A stretch of DNA of 64,000 bases from positions 186,001 to 250,000 of the forward strand of contig JALMQS010000315.1 in NCBI GenBank assembly GCA_024734495.1, in the 5' to 3' direction. This document shows, piece after piece, positions 19,831 to 32,339 of the stretch (position 1 is the stretch's first letter; each line of letters opens with the position of its first letter). Position numbers and translations under genes: made by a program. The notes beneath the pieces were generated by a model that was not told the origin of the DNA, made no database searches, and saw only the letters and a list, made by a program, of their open reading frames with translations. Origin of the DNA: Forficula auricularia (taxonomy: Eukaryota; Arthropoda; Insecta; Dermaptera; Forficulidae).

Positions 19831-21229
19831 AAATTATCAAAATATGAACAATTTAAAACTTTTTAATTTTGATTTTATGGTCTGGCATTTTGTAATACCT
19901 AAAAATGCATATGGAAGAACTTTTAAAGAGATAGGTGTTTAGTTCATTGTGAAATATTGTCAAAAAGTAAAAATAATGAAAACGACAAAAAAGAACAAAA
20001 AAAAATTACTGCTCTGATGAGATAAAATCAATAATTCCCCCCAAAGCATGCTTTGCATCAATTTAAATATAATGAACATTGAATCAGTTGCTTATTCTGA
20101 ATTTGAAAAAAATATATTGTACCATATAAATTTCATTGGTATCGAACCTTTTTACTTTTTTCTTATTATAAAAAGTAGATAGCGTAAAAATTAGTATTTT
20201 CTTGTCATACATTCGGATAAATCTGAATGGACCACCAAACATAAAAAAATACTTAATAATAAAGTATAAATAAATTTGAATTCCAGAACGCACGGTAACT
20301 CGAAAACGCATCGCCGAGACCTCACTCAATGCACCAGGGTATATTAACTCATCCCGGATTAGTTTTTTTTGACAAATTTAAGTTTGTTAGTTGTTTTCTC
20401 GAACTCGAGGCTAGGCCAAAGATTCTTCCATAGAAATAAATATTTTGAATTAAAATAGATAATAATCTAACTATTTTTAGATGTTTAGATGTGGATCCGA
20501 ATCTACAATCTTCACAAGAAGAAGAATTAGTGGAATATGAGTCAACTCCTCATTCCACCTCAATAACAGAATGACAAACAAAGAACTAAACGTGATATTG
20601 TAGCAATCGATTCTTTCTAATATTTGAGGAATGCACTCTAAAGAGAAAGTGTATAATTCATACTAACCCTCTGCTTGATTATCGTCCGATCGCCATAACT
20701 TCGGTTCTTTCTAACCGATTTCTTTGAAATTTTCACACAACATTCCAGTGAAATGATCTATTAGTATGTGTATATATTTTTTTTTTGAATTAGTCAAAAA
20801 AACTAGCTTTGTTACTATGACTTCTATGATTTAACTCGGTGTTTAATTGATTCCTCTCATTTGTTATATCTAATAATTCATTATGTGTGATTTTAATAAA
20901 ATTTCGCTTATTGCGAAATGTCATTAACTAACATTTTCTTCAATTTGAGACAACCAAATTTCAAACATACGATTAGTTTAAATTATATATCCATAAATAA
21001 TAAATGAGAAAAATTAAAAAATTAATTTAATTTGTGATTCTAAATTTAAACACAGCCTTGCCATTAAAATTGCACTGGCCAGGATATCAAGTTTTGAAAA
21101 AATTTTCACTTACAATCCAATTCCGATTTTTTAAAAAAGAATGGCGGTGGAGTGAGGGAGTATGGCTGAGTAGGGATTGTCATCTACTAAATCCGAGATG
21201 GAATTAATTTTTTATTTTTAATTTTCTAG
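19831..21229. other. AT-rich stretch, nothing firm
   Basis: At 20668-20715 one frame reads LDYRPIAITSVLSNRF, similar to the N-terminal RT motif of LINEs, but without supporting flanks. No other coding signal. Confidence 0.35.
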
Positions 21230-21230
21230 A

Positions 21231-21345
21231 AAAGTTGAAAATCACTTAAAACAACTTGACTATGTTCAAAAACTCGATACATGGGTTCCTCACGAACTGA
21301 AAGTTATGGGTTGGAAACACTCCATGGTAAGAAGCATGGTAATTT
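21231..21345 (+). pseudogene. mariner transposase fragment
   Basis: An open stretch reads KVENHLKQLDYVQKLDTWVP followed by HELKVMGWKHSM. HLK.L.YV.KLD.WVPHEL is the well-known signature of mariner-family (DD34D) transposases between the DNA-binding and catalytic parts. The catalytic aspartates are absent; it is a short decayed remnant. Confidence 0.75.
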
Positions 21346-23249
21346 TTTGATTCAGTTAAAATTGATATAGTAATATTATTTTTAATTTTAAATACAGCTA
21401 AAAAGGTCGATTTTTAATCTCAGCAAAATAAATTTTGGTTGCAAACGTTTCAAGCAAAGTTATGTTTTTTTCTTTTGTATTTTATATTTTTTGTTTTTTA
21501 AAAAAGTGGAATGTTTTATACCATTTTGAAATCTTGGCGGGGAGTACTTTGAAGGGGACAATATCGAATTTGATATTTACTCAGGTCTATTCTCTAAGCA
21601 AAAACGTTAACTTTTAACCTATAACTCAAAAACTATCAAATTTTCGTAAATTTTTGTCAAATTTGTCTCTACCCCCGGGTCAACAGGACCTCGATTTTTT
21701 ACTTGTTCGTTGTCAACGCGTTCTCGTAGCTTCGTGCTCAACAGAGTTAATTAAAAAAAAAATTTTGCATTGGGTCCAGTCTAGCTTCCGATTGGTCCCA
21801 TTTTTTTTTCGTTTTTTTTTAACAAAATACAATGCAAATACAAATATAAAAATACACATAAATACTATCCATCAGAATTTTTACAGATTTTTAGTTTTTT
21901 AACCGACTTTGAAAAAAAATAAATTTTATTTTTTATTTTATTTTAACAGTCACAAAATAAATTCATTTTACTTGCGTCTACGTCTCAAAAAAGAACACAG
22001 GTCGGTTCCATTCATCAAAAAATAAATTTTATATTAAAGAATATTTTAATCAATTTTCTTTTAAAAGTTGCTCAGAGCTATAGCGAGAGAGATTAATAAA
22101 TTTTAATTAAATACTCAAAATCACCTTGTGATATATAATCAATTAACAATTGGATGTTGATGAATTAGCTTAATGTTATAAATTTTTAATATTATCATTT
22201 AATTTAAATATAATGATATAAGTGAAAGTAAAAACGCCACACGGAACCCGTGATAAACAATTGAAAAATAAAATAAAATAAATTCAAAAAACAGTATTTT
22301 TTAAGACAAATTTCATCTTAATTGATCTTTTCTTAACTTAAATTTTTCCATGATAAAGAGTGAATAACAAATCAAACGTTTTCGAACAAATTTCAATCTA
22401 CGAGTATATAAATAAAATTGAAAAATACACTAAAAAGTTGAAAACTAATTATATTTTAGATAGATCCAACGTCATTTCGCGTATAGCCCGCTAGATGGAT
22501 CACCAAATATTTCTAAGGGTTGTTATTTTTAGGTTTCAAAAATCTGACCGGATGTAGTAGAAATATTCGTTTTGTTAAATTGTAAAAATTGTTAAAATTG
22601 TTAAATTATTATATTGTTAAGATTGTTATATTGTTAAATTGTTATATTGTTTCTCTTTGTGAAATAAAACAATCTCTCTCTTGTTCATTAAACCTATAAA
22701 AACCTTTGCATTCGAATTTTGTATTAGCTATAATTCTGTTCTTTCCTGAAGATGATAAACTTTCTTTAAAAGTTTAATAAACGATAAAAAAAAATATACA
22801 CGACTAGGAATGACGTTAGTTTCAAAAAATTTTGAACATCTTTGATATATACTTTAATACGAAATTAAAAACGTAACTTTTCGAAAACGACGGAAACATT
22901 CTAAAAACGTGATTTTTCCAGATGTCCTATGAAATTTTTTTTCAAAATCGGTTCACAATAAGATGCAGATGAGTATTCATCATCGCGTCTTGATTTGATA
23001 GAAAATTATTGAACTTAAAAGACTTTAAAACTTAAAGAGTTGAAATTTTTATAGTTTATTTTGATATAGATGGAGTAATAATTATTTTATAAAATATTTA
23101 AAAAATATAACACTATATAATTTTAATAAAATTTCTAATGAGTTATTAGCGAGTTTTCAAATAAATAAACAAATAGATCAATAAAGTGAAATTTAAAATC
23201 AGACTCTGAAAACAAAACAAATTAAAAGGTTAAGTTTTTATTATTAAAT
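21346..23249. other. AT-rich stretch with repeat fragments
   Basis: Holds a Helitron fragment (21436-21465, GGTTGCAAACGTTTCAAGCA), a SINE fragment (21655-21690), a block at 21758-21800 inverted with respect to 24037-24080 (GCATTGGGTCCAGTCTAGCT), and a weak hammerhead-like CTGAAGATG..AAACTTT/AAAGTTT at 22746-22783. No gene seen. Confidence 0.5.
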
Positions 23250-23415
23250 ATTTTTTTACTTTTTAGTCTTAATTATTTTTTGTAACTAAATAAGTTAATA
23301 ATTATTTTATACCTTTTAGTGTATTTTATTTGTTGCATTTAATTTTATTGAAGTCGGTTTTATTTTTTCTTAAAAATTATTTTTATTTTTCTCTTTTTAG
23401 TGATGTTATTAATAA
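23250..23415 (+). repeat. Arm copy of the inverted-repeat element
   Basis: AATAATTATTTTATACCTTT..TTGAAGTCGGTTTTATTTT..CTCTTTTTAGTGATGTTATT matches the right arm at 13300-13460; a second partial copy follows at 23505-23545. Confidence 0.7.
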
Positions 23416-23913
23416 TGATCATATCATCAATATCAACTATTATAAGAATAGGGTTTTCGAATTTGAGAAATCTGGCACAAAAAGTTGTTAGCGTTTATTT
23501 TTGAGTTCTTATTATTTTAGTTGTTGCATTTAATTTTTTTGATTTATAAAACAAAAAGTTCTTAATAAGAGATTGAAACTATGAAATTCACCAGTTTCCA
23601 CGAACCATTCCAATATATTTTTTAGGATGGATTCGTAAATTTTTTTGTCTTTTAAAATCTTTAAACCTCTCTATCTCCTTAAATAATGGTCTGAGAGCCT
23701 TAAAATTAAAGATATATAAAAATTTCAGTTTTAAAATTTTTAAAAATTACGATTTTGATAAAAAATAAAATTTCATGTGTGCTGCACTCTGATTAAAAAA
23801 AATATCTGCCGAGACTCAGTCTCGAACCAGCAATAGGTGTTAAATAAAAGGCGTATTTTTCAGCAGTTTTTTTTAATTAACTTTAAATGGTGTTTTTTTT
23901 ATTTATCCAGATA

Positions 23914-23945
23914 TTTCGGAAATTTTTACAATCTTCCTTCTTCAG
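23914..23945 (-). ncRNA. Hammerhead-like motif (degenerate)
   Basis: Minus strand: CTGAAGA, one unpaired A, GGAA paired with TTCC across an AT-rich loop, then GAAA. The strand after GAAA lacks a clear GUC. Same layout as the motif 150 bases away. Confidence 0.3.
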
Positions 23946-24094
23946 TGGATCTCACCCAAAATCACCGTATTTGATAAAGTTTTCAAAATTCGAACACAGG
24001 AGTTCGTTTTTTTCTAATCCCTGCTAAATTTAAAAAATGGGACCAATCGGAAGCTTGACTGGACCCAATGCAAAAAAAATTTGTTAAACCGACG

Positions 24095-24123
24095 TTTCGG
24101 AGATTTATTCTCTCCTTCTTCAG
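24095..24123 (-). ncRNA. Hammerhead-ribozyme-like motif (orphan)
   Basis: Minus strand: CTGAAGA (24123-24117), unpaired A, helix GGAGA/TCTCC, then GAAACGTCGG. It has nearly the same core and flanks (CCCTGAAG.., GAAACGTCGGTT) as 5053-5085, so the two are copies of one family. No Penelope-like coding sequence is adjacent. Confidence 0.45.
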
Positions 24124-24125
24124 GG

Positions 24126-26479
24126 TAACATAGTGATTTAAATAAATCGAAAAACTAAAAATTAGCTTTTTGAAACATGCAGGTTTCTTTTTTGCAATAA
24201 AATACATAGAACTCTTAAATTACTAGTACCTGGAGCCACCGAGTGTGACATTTTTGAATTGTAATCTGTTTAGATAAAGCCTTGTAAATGTCAAATTGGT
24301 ATCTTATTTAGCTTATACGAGTTACAATGTCTGTAAGAGCATTGATTCTTATTATGGGAGAAAATATTTTGTTCCTTAAAATCAAAAATAGTGCCAAAAT
24401 AGGCTTCAGTTTCAGTTTTTTTATCTAATACAATTAGGATATATAGAGACATCTTTTTAAAATTCTTGAGTTTAAAAAAAATTATTTCTCGTGTCAATCC
24501 ATATATGGAAACAAAAGAAATATTGTCTCTTTGTCGTCTAAAATTGATAATCCATCAGTTGAAAAAATATTATTATAAAACAATTAATTATTAATAATTT
24601 AATTTAATTTTGAACGAAATAGATTCAGTACTTTTTGAGAAAATGGTCAAAAACCATCTGAACCGTCAAAAAACCGTGTTTTTTGAAAGTGAATAAAATA
24701 AAAAACATCCATGCCATTCTAGTTCTTGATCCCTCCCGCCTCCGCTTTCTTTTACTTGTTCCTTTTAACGGTTGTTTGTAATAAGAGCCCCCTAAAGACA
24801 CGTCGAAATTTTCGGACCACCTCCGGTAATATTGTTCTCAGAAACGTTAAAAAAATATGTCTTTTTCTTTGTTTTTATTTAAAAAATAATTCAAAATTGC
24901 AATCTAGTTGATTTTAGTTCGGTCTACAAAAAAACTCTAATAAGTGAACATCGAAAAAATTATATTTTTTGAGATAATAATTTCTAGTCTGGTATAAAAT
25001 ATTTTTTTTTTCTTAAAAAAACAAAAAAATATACAATAATCCACATTTTGAATTTTCATTTCTTAAAAAGGCACTAGACGCTAGAAAGAAAAAGCACTAG
25101 ACGGCGCCTCTCTGAATCCGAAAAATTGTTTTTAATTAATATTTAGTTGAAAAAATTAATTAATTATAAGGACGATGTTCCACTGGTGGGGCGTTGAATT
25201 ATTTTTTTTTGTATTTCTTTTCGCCTATTTTTAAATCAATTTCTCTCGTTGAAGTTTATTATTATTATTTTTTAAGTTATTCTTTGTACAATTATAGGGA
25301 ACGCTGGTTGTAAAACTTGTCATGCAAATCATTTATTGGTCTTATCAACTTTTCTAGTAAAATTTTGACGACAGGGAGAGGTGTCTGCGAAAATAGAAAT
25401 TCCCGAAAGCTTTATTTTAAAAATAGCCGATAAAATATAAACTTTTAATTAAAAAATCTCAAATTTAAACTCGAAATGATAAAGTTTCTGATAAAACTAG
25501 ATTTATTAAATGACGTGTTACCGTTGCATATAGTTTCAAAGATAAATTTGAAATGGATACATTTTATATGTTTTAATTTGTTTTTACCGAATGACCGGAA
25601 AAGATATTGAAAGAATATATCTACTATATGTAAATTCTCAATCATGTTGATAAGGGCCCCCCCCTTCGTATCACCTACCCATCTTAGAGAGGGTCATTTT
25701 AAATGAATGTTTTAAGTTTATTTTTTTATTGACAATATGATACAAGACATCAAAGATCTCGGAAATCAGGCCAAAAAAATGGCACAGGATATAAGGAGTA
25801 AAATTCTTCCCCCTCGAATACAAATTTGACCGGGTCCACCACAACTGATTCCCACCTCCTGCACCTGCCGCACCCAGTTTTTGCATTTCTAGCTCTCTAG
25901 TGGTCTACTGATTTTTTCCGCATGTATACCAGTGGTAGACGGTGACTTTAAAAAAATAAATTTAAATATTTTTAATGTCGGTGCTATGTGAAACATATTT
26001 CAAATAAAAGAAAAGTAAAAATATTTTTTTTTAGGTTAAGCAATAAAAGAACTAAACTAGCAAACTAAACAAGTGTTGGCGTTTGTTGTAAGATTTTTGA
26101 GTGTCATTCTTAATAGTTCTAATCACATTATCGTTGAAGAAGAATTTAATTCTTTTATTTTTACAAAAAAAAATTTTTATTTTTTGAAATGGAAAAATAA
26201 TAAATGATTTCGCGATAAATAAAAATTAAAAGACATTATAAGTGGTCAAATGATTTTTTAAAAATCCCTATGGCTGATCGATTTCTAATTGAAAAAAAAA
26301 TGTCCTGAAATTTTCAGAGATTCTAAGATATTAATAGAAATATTATTAAAATATTCCAAGTTTCGAAGACTTCTTCAATTTTTGAATTTGTGAAATGCAA
26401 AAATTCAAGAAATCTTCGAAACTTGAAATATAGACCATTAAAAGCATAAATCTTTTTTATTATTTTTATCATCCACAGC
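24126..26479. other. AT-rich stretch with repeat fragments
   Basis: Repeat 24918-24982 pairs with 19380-19445. AGGCACTAGACG and AAGCACTAGACGG form a small direct repeat near 25072-25103. AGTTTTTGCATTTCTAGC..CTCTAGTGG at 25876-25905 is Helitron-interior sequence also seen at 53605 and 55914. A (TTA)n patch lies near 25258. No gene seen. Confidence 0.45.
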
Positions 26480-26563
26480 ATCCATGCCGAATTCAGAAGG
26501 CTAGGCGCAGAAATTGCTAACCTGGCTCAATCTCAATGGGAAGGCCCCTCTGACATATAATTA
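26480..26563 (+). CDS. Candidate terminal exon, unknown protein
   Basis: A pyrimidine-rich run ending TTTTTATCATCCACAG precedes an open stretch reading HAEFRRLGAEIANLAQSQWE and ending at TAA (26561-26563). Amino-acid composition and GC content are more protein-like than the flanks. There is no family match and no neighbouring exon was identified. It could be a transposon relic. Confidence 0.25.
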
Positions 26564-26895
26564 AAAATATTCCATTCCATCGGATTTAATAGATATCAAA
26601 ATTGAGAAAGAATAAGTTTTCCTTGCACCAGTCAATTAGTTTCAGAAATTATCATAATGCTTAAATGAAACAGAAAAAAAATTCTCCGGGATATTTTGTC
26701 CTTGAGATATTTTGTAGTTTTAATTTTTATTTATTTTTATTTTTAATCAGAATACAGCAGTGGAACAATAAACACCAAATTAATAGGGTCGGAAGACAGA
26801 AGAGGAAAATTTTAATTAATATCGAGAAGATACCACTAGTGCTTAATTTTGGGTCGATATGCACCAAAATCTAATCAGCTCTGGATGTTCAGATA

Positions 26896-27358
26896 GTGTC
26901 AGCGCTCCTCGGACTGGGGGTTGCCCACAGAAAAAAAATCAATTATTATAAGGGCAACTCCAGTCTGGTGAGCAACATTGCGGCAAGGTTTGGGGTGGGC
27001 TCGGGTTCTGTGAGAGTTGAAGCCATCACACTCTCGTGGAAGGGAGTGTGGTGGCATAAAGCGGTGCCTCCCCTTGTCGCCCTGGGAATTTCTCAGAGAA
27101 CTTTATACGATATGACCTTCAGGGCGATGAGGGGTTCATTAATGAATTTTTACAGCTTCAACAGGAGAACTTATAGGGAAATCGCCATGCGCTAAAAATT
27201 GTATATAAAAAAGAAAAAAAAGAAAAAAGAAATTTTTTTTTTGTAAATATATTATGTTAATATTCCTATAATCATGTAAATAATCCTGTAATTAAATTCA
27301 CCCGATAATGTAAATATTTCTTGTTAGTGGAGGCCCCCACCTGCGTGGCCCAATAAAC
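26896..27358 (+). pseudogene. LINE ORF C-terminal fragment with 3' end
   Basis: An open frame of about 99 residues (26896-27195) includes VEAITLSWKGVWWHKAVPPL then VALGISQRTLYDMTFRAMRG. The pattern of a valine-rich strand, a Gly/Trp loop, a leucine-gly-ile helix and a final GSL.NF..F resembles C-terminal tails of LINE polymerases. The 3' region ends in GCGTGGCCCAATAAACAAAA with a poly(A) signal near 27350. Catalytic domains are absent. Confidence 0.4.
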
Positions 27359-28863
27359 AAAAAATCAATGGACCAAAACTACGTGTGAAATTTGGAATTT
27401 TTTTCTTATGGAATGTGTTTGGGCTAGTTAGGAGGTAAAAATACTAATAAAATATCAGCTAGTGAGTTGATATTTAATTTCCGAACATCTCAACTTAATA
27501 TTTGACAAAAATCACCTGCATTCGAATCGCGATCGACAGAAATTGATAATAAATTTTTTATAAATTTTATTAAACCAATTATTTTACATTAATTAATGTA
27601 TACCATGTATTTTAGCTTCGATTCCGGAGATTGCTTCTCCACCATCGAGTGTCCTTATTTATCTTAAGTCCTTGTTTTTAATAAGAGGAAAAATCTAATT
27701 AGATAAAAAAACCTCTTTTCCGATAATTATTTAAATTCCATTATTCCCCAATCAAATCGATTGGTATTCTCTCTCCTCCATCCTCCCACCCTTCTCCATC
27801 ATCCACAGAAATTGATAATAAAATTCAATTCATAAATAGAGAAATTATCTCGAAATGTTAGCGGGTTATAAGTGAACGTTTTAAGATTGTTTTTTTTTTT
27901 ATAAAAGATTTTATTTATTATAATTTCGATTATTTTTATACTTGACTAAAGATGAATACAAGATCTTCGAAACTCTAGTCTTAAATAAATTAATGTATTT
28001 AAATAATATTTAAATACATTAACATATTATGTATTTTTAATTCAATTTTTTTATTTATATTTTATTTATTTTTATTACACGATTCATGATGATATGTTTT
28101 AAATTAATATGTCACAAAATTTAATTTCTGGCTCCTATCCTAACTCACACTGGCACTACTTATTTAATTCAATTTATACCTGTTGTAAAAGATCTAAAAA
28201 TTGAATGATAAATAATCAGCGTATAAAACTCTACTGGAATCGATTGTTAGATTTACCATTGGGTTCAGTATAGTTAGTTGATACCATATTAATTTGCATT
28301 ATTTTATTTAAAATATTCTTATGAATATTATATTGAAAATTTTGAAAATTTATTCGGGTATTTAGATAGAATAGGACTTCTAAATTTAATTTGATTTTTT
28401 TTTTTTTTTTTTAATATTTGTTTTAAAAATGGCCAAGCCGATATAAATATATATATTTAAAGCTCATTTATTTAGCTTTACATTAAATTGTGATTTAAAT
28501 CAAAAATATATTATTCCTATCTTCGCTTGATTATTGAATGAATGTGACTATAGATTTGTTTATCACCCAAATAGAACATTAATTAATTAAAATTCCATTA
28601 GAAAATTGGTGAAATTCTGCCGAAACTTTTAGTTCTATAATTAATAAACGATTTAATCATCATTCGTCCAATGTCAATTATAAAAATTTCACCATTTCTC
28701 GTATATGCTAAGGCCCAGAGCTTCGGTTAGTTTTTGCATTTTTATACTCCTGGGGACCCACTTCACTAAAAATATCAGCCCCAGGATAGCTTTTACAGTC
28801 CTTTACTTGATTTCTGAATCTGTTTTTTGTGGAAAGGTCCATTAACGCCTTTTACATTCCAGA
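27359..28863. other. AT-rich stretch with repeat fragments
   Basis: Family B fragment at 27368-27395; half copy of the 12346 MITE at 28217-28262; a T-run at 28395-28412. No gene seen. Confidence 0.4.
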
Positions 28864-28945
28864 TGTCGATATGCACCAAAATCTAATCAGATCTTAAGCT
28901 CAATGCAACAAAACTACGTGTGAAATTTGGTTTTGATATTATTTG
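28864..28945 (+). repeat. Dispersed repeat, family B
   Basis: GTCGATATGCACCAAAATCT through ACTACGTGTGAAATTTGG; the most complete family B copy besides 32088-32165. Confidence 0.65.
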
Positions 28946-31049
28946 TGACAAAGTGTGACATTATCTAATTAATACAAGAAAAAAAAGTAAAGTTATAATT
29001 TATTTTTATATTTTTGCAATGAATAAATGTGATTTAATATAGTATTTTTTTTTTTTTTTTTTTGAATTTTTAAAATTACTTAATTTAAATTCTCTTTTTA
29101 AAATCCTAACTTCTTTGTTTATGAACCGATTTCGATGATTCTTTTTTTATTCGACAGGGGGTATCTTAGGGATGGCGCCATATTAATTTGAAAGTTCTTG
29201 AGATGGTGAATAAAATAATTAATTTAAAATGAAATGCAATTATTTTGTTGTATAATATTTTATAATTGTTCGTATTTTTTCATTTAGTGCGTGCGTATGG
29301 ATGCCTTCCGACCTGGATGACCCTGGCGGGCAGCGTCTCGAAGAAAAGTAAAAATCATTTTTATAAAAAAAAACGTGGGAGATAAATTTAACCTAATTTA
29401 TCGCGCGGAGAATTTACCACTGCTCTATTATATTTTTTGATTCCCAATTCTAAAACCGATTACGAACCCAATCATTATTGTCATGATATGCTTTAAACAA
29501 TCTTGATTTTGAAACTAATATCACCTTCTTTTTTTACATGTTTTTCGTTTTTAATTCATTTCAAAATTTGGATTCTTTCTCATTTCTTTCAAAAATAGTT
29601 CGGCGGCTTCAATGGAGCATAAAATGTTCGGCTGACGGCTTTGCAAATAAATAAATTCATTCATATAAGTTTATTTTAAATCGGGAAGATGGTAAAAATC
29701 AATTAAATTATATTTTATGTGTCTGTCTGTCTGATGTTCATTGTCAAGGTGACGAAAATCCCAGTTTGTACGTAAAAAAGAACAGTTATTGGAAAGTCAA
29801 AAAACTATGATGCATGTAACCCATACTATCAATGAAAAGGTAAAATCTTCTGTTCTGTCGAGATCATCTAAAAATTGGCTTTGGTGATGAAGAAATTATT
29901 TGAGAAAAAATACTTATAAAACAAAATTTTAAATTATTGAAAAAACTTTAAAAATGCAAAAACTAACCCCCATAATATGGGAGGGGGTGTAGGGTCAAAA
30001 AAAATCATAGTTATAGGGATGTACAACGTTCTTTAATTGATTTAAAAGAAAATTTGTTTTCGAATGAATTCCGTCCGTTACATATAATAATATATACAGA
30101 GCTTAAACAAAATTTATTTTTTACTTAAAAATTTAGACATATTTGGGATAAAAGAATAGGTGAATGCATTTGCGAAACTTAAAATTATAAAAAAAAATTT
30201 TTTGAATTGTAGCAAATTTAATCTAGTTTAAAAAAATGATATAATATAATTCTCCTCGGCCAAGGAGAACAATTAGCCCAACCCATGTTTTTTGTTAGAT
30301 TTTGGCCTTTCTTCGGAAATTCAATATGAAAAATTTATAAATCGAAAATTAAACAATTTTACAAGAAACAAAGGGTGTGGTGTAGCGGCAAATAATTATT
30401 TAATAATAATGAATATGATTTAATTTCTAAATTTATACATTTCATTTGTTTTATTTTTATATATTAATTTTCCAATTGCTAATATAAATAAATTGTCCGA
30501 TTTGTCAATTCGGCCCGCTTTTCTTCACTGTTTTTTGTATAATTTTTAGAAGCCTGATGAAGCCAGAATAAAGCTAGCAAATCTGTATTTCTTTAATTAA
30601 AATAAAGGAAGGTGTATAGACTGAACCCAATTCAAAAAATCATCAAAATCGGTCCACAAATTAAATTCCGCACACATTTATTTATAAAAAATTCAAACAT
30701 AAATAACAAAAAAGGCAAATGGCTTTTTTTGCGCTCTCTACTTATAAATAAAAATATCGAAATATGCTTGAATGAAAATCTTTTGGATTTTTATCTTTCA
30801 AAATAAAAATGCCTACTTTTAGGAAATTAATTTACTCTAAATATTTCTAAATATAAGTTATTTTATTTGGAATTATTTTTAACTTATTATCCGTACAGAA
30901 TTGGGTGAATATGGTTCCATTTTCGTGCTGAAAAATAAATTTTTAATTTATTTATAACGAGTGAAATTTACATTAAATAATATTTATTTAGGATAGAGGC
31001 TGCCATATCCAATTGTAATTGGTCCACAAAGAGAAATCAATGAGGTTGT
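28946..31049. other. AT-rich stretch, little recognised
   Basis: CCTGGCGGGCAGCGTCTCGA at 29321-29340 is the inverted match of 60598-60617. GCAAAAACTAACCCCC near 29957 is Helitron-interior-like. CTGATGAAGCC..AAAGCTAGCAAATC near 30554 faintly recalls the hammerhead-like motifs. No gene was found. Confidence 0.4.
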
Positions 31050-31113
31050 TAAACGCGTGCAACCAAAATTTGGCGTGATTTGGAGCAATGTACAGACAAA
31101 ACCTTAATTTTAT
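31050..31113 (-). mobile_element. Helitron 5'-end fragment
   Basis: GTGCAACCAAAATTTGGCGTGATTTGGAGCAATG..GACAAAACCTTAATTTTAT matches 420-477 nearly exactly; the TA terminus itself is lost. Confidence 0.65.
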
Positions 31114-31466
31114 TTTGAAAATACCTGCTTTTATGTTAAAATAATATTAAAGTTTGTATTTTTGCAATTAAATTTATTTTTTTGAAATATCTCGAAAAAA
31201 AAATTTTGCGCGGTTCAAAACAACTCTCATCAATTATTCTTTGATATATTAATGAGAAAAATTATAAAATTTATTTAAGATCATTACAAATATTATTATA
31301 TATTAGAATTTGTATTAAAAATATATTTATTTTATGTTATTTTAAAAATTATATTATTATATTTAATGTTTAGTTTTTTTTAAGGAAGAAGTTGTAGGCG
31401 TAGAAGTTGTTTCATATTAGATTTTGATGATAAAAATATATATATTTTTTTTTAATAAAACTTTAG

Positions 31467-31604
31467 TACCTTCTCCTAGAATTTCTTGGCATCGCCAAGA
31501 TGGAAAGCCTTTATCAACTAGAATTGAAGAAATTGGCAGAGCTGTAGTCGTAAAATCAGCAGAAGATAATGCATTGTATCAAATGAGATATCCAACCCCC
31601 TGAC
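31467..31604 (+). CDS. Immunoglobulin-like domain exon (host gene candidate)
   Basis: After a T-rich tract ending in CTTTAG, a frame opens reading PSPRISWHRQDGKPLSTRIE and then EIGRAVVVKSAEDNALYQM. Pro-x-x-Ile-x-Trp-x-x-x-x-Gly-x-x-Leu followed by a basic loop, a Val-Val-Val strand and Ala-Glu-Asp-Asn-x-x-Tyr is the C-strand to F-strand pattern of I-set Ig domains of cell-adhesion receptors. The final Cys expected after Tyr is replaced by Met, and no clear splice donor follows before the stop at 31602-31604. The exon may therefore end earlier (a GTATCA lies at the Leu-Tyr codons), or it is a decayed copy. Other exons of the gene were not found. Confidence 0.5.
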
Positions 31605-32087
31605 ATGTTTTTGAAATGAGAATAACTCAGCTCTTTTTTTAATTTAAATAATAAAACAACAAGACGCGATTGGGAAATAATTTGACGTGTGAATGCCGTA
31701 TGGAAAGAAATTTTTCTTTCAGCCTCCTCCAAACTATGTTTGTTTTAATAAAGTAATTAAGTTTTTTAAAATTGCCTTTAAAAAGAACTTTATATTCATT
31801 TAATGTCGTTTTTTACATTCCAAAAATTATGATTTTGGTATTTTATTTTTTTATTTATCAATGCACCAACAAATAGATATGATTAAAAAATAATAAATAT
31901 TTTTGAAAAATTATTTTTATTTTAACCAAAGAAAATTCGTGAATATAATTTTAAAAGATAGATAGAGGTCATCTCGATCGAAGTGGTGGCGATGACAAGT
32001 GTCTTTTGGGCACCACTAAATTTCATATTTCTCATAATATAGATTGATGAGAATAAATAACTACATTGTGAAGAATGAAGCTTCACC
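31605..32087. other. AT-rich stretch, nothing recognised
   Basis: No repeat match or coding signal; possibly intron. Confidence 0.35.
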
Positions 32088-32165
32088 AACAAAATCTAAT
32101 CAGCTCTTAATCTCAATGGACCAAAACTACTTGTGAAATTTGGTTTCAATATTCACACTAATTTT
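32088..32165 (+). repeat. Dispersed repeat, family B
   Basis: ACAAAATCTAATCAGCTCTT, CTCAATGGACCAAAACTAC and ATTCACACTA in family order. Confidence 0.65.
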
Positions 32166-32339
32166 TGGAAGATCCTGGTTTAATTAATGGTGTGGCTTGA
32201 AAATTTAAGATCCTCCTGAAATTTTGAAGTCGACCTTATTATTATATTTATGAAAATACTCTGTCGATTACGCGATTTCAAAATCTTCTTTGTTCACTAA
32301 AAAACTTTTATAAAAGATAATTTTTTTTTTTTTTTCAGT

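Noticed and set aside
20640..20730. LINE RT motif (DYRPIAITS) at 20.67 kb
   Set aside because: Only about 16 residues, no flanking RT motifs, and the sequence after it (AACCGATTTCTTTGAAATTT) resembles non-coding repeats near 29120 and 33630.
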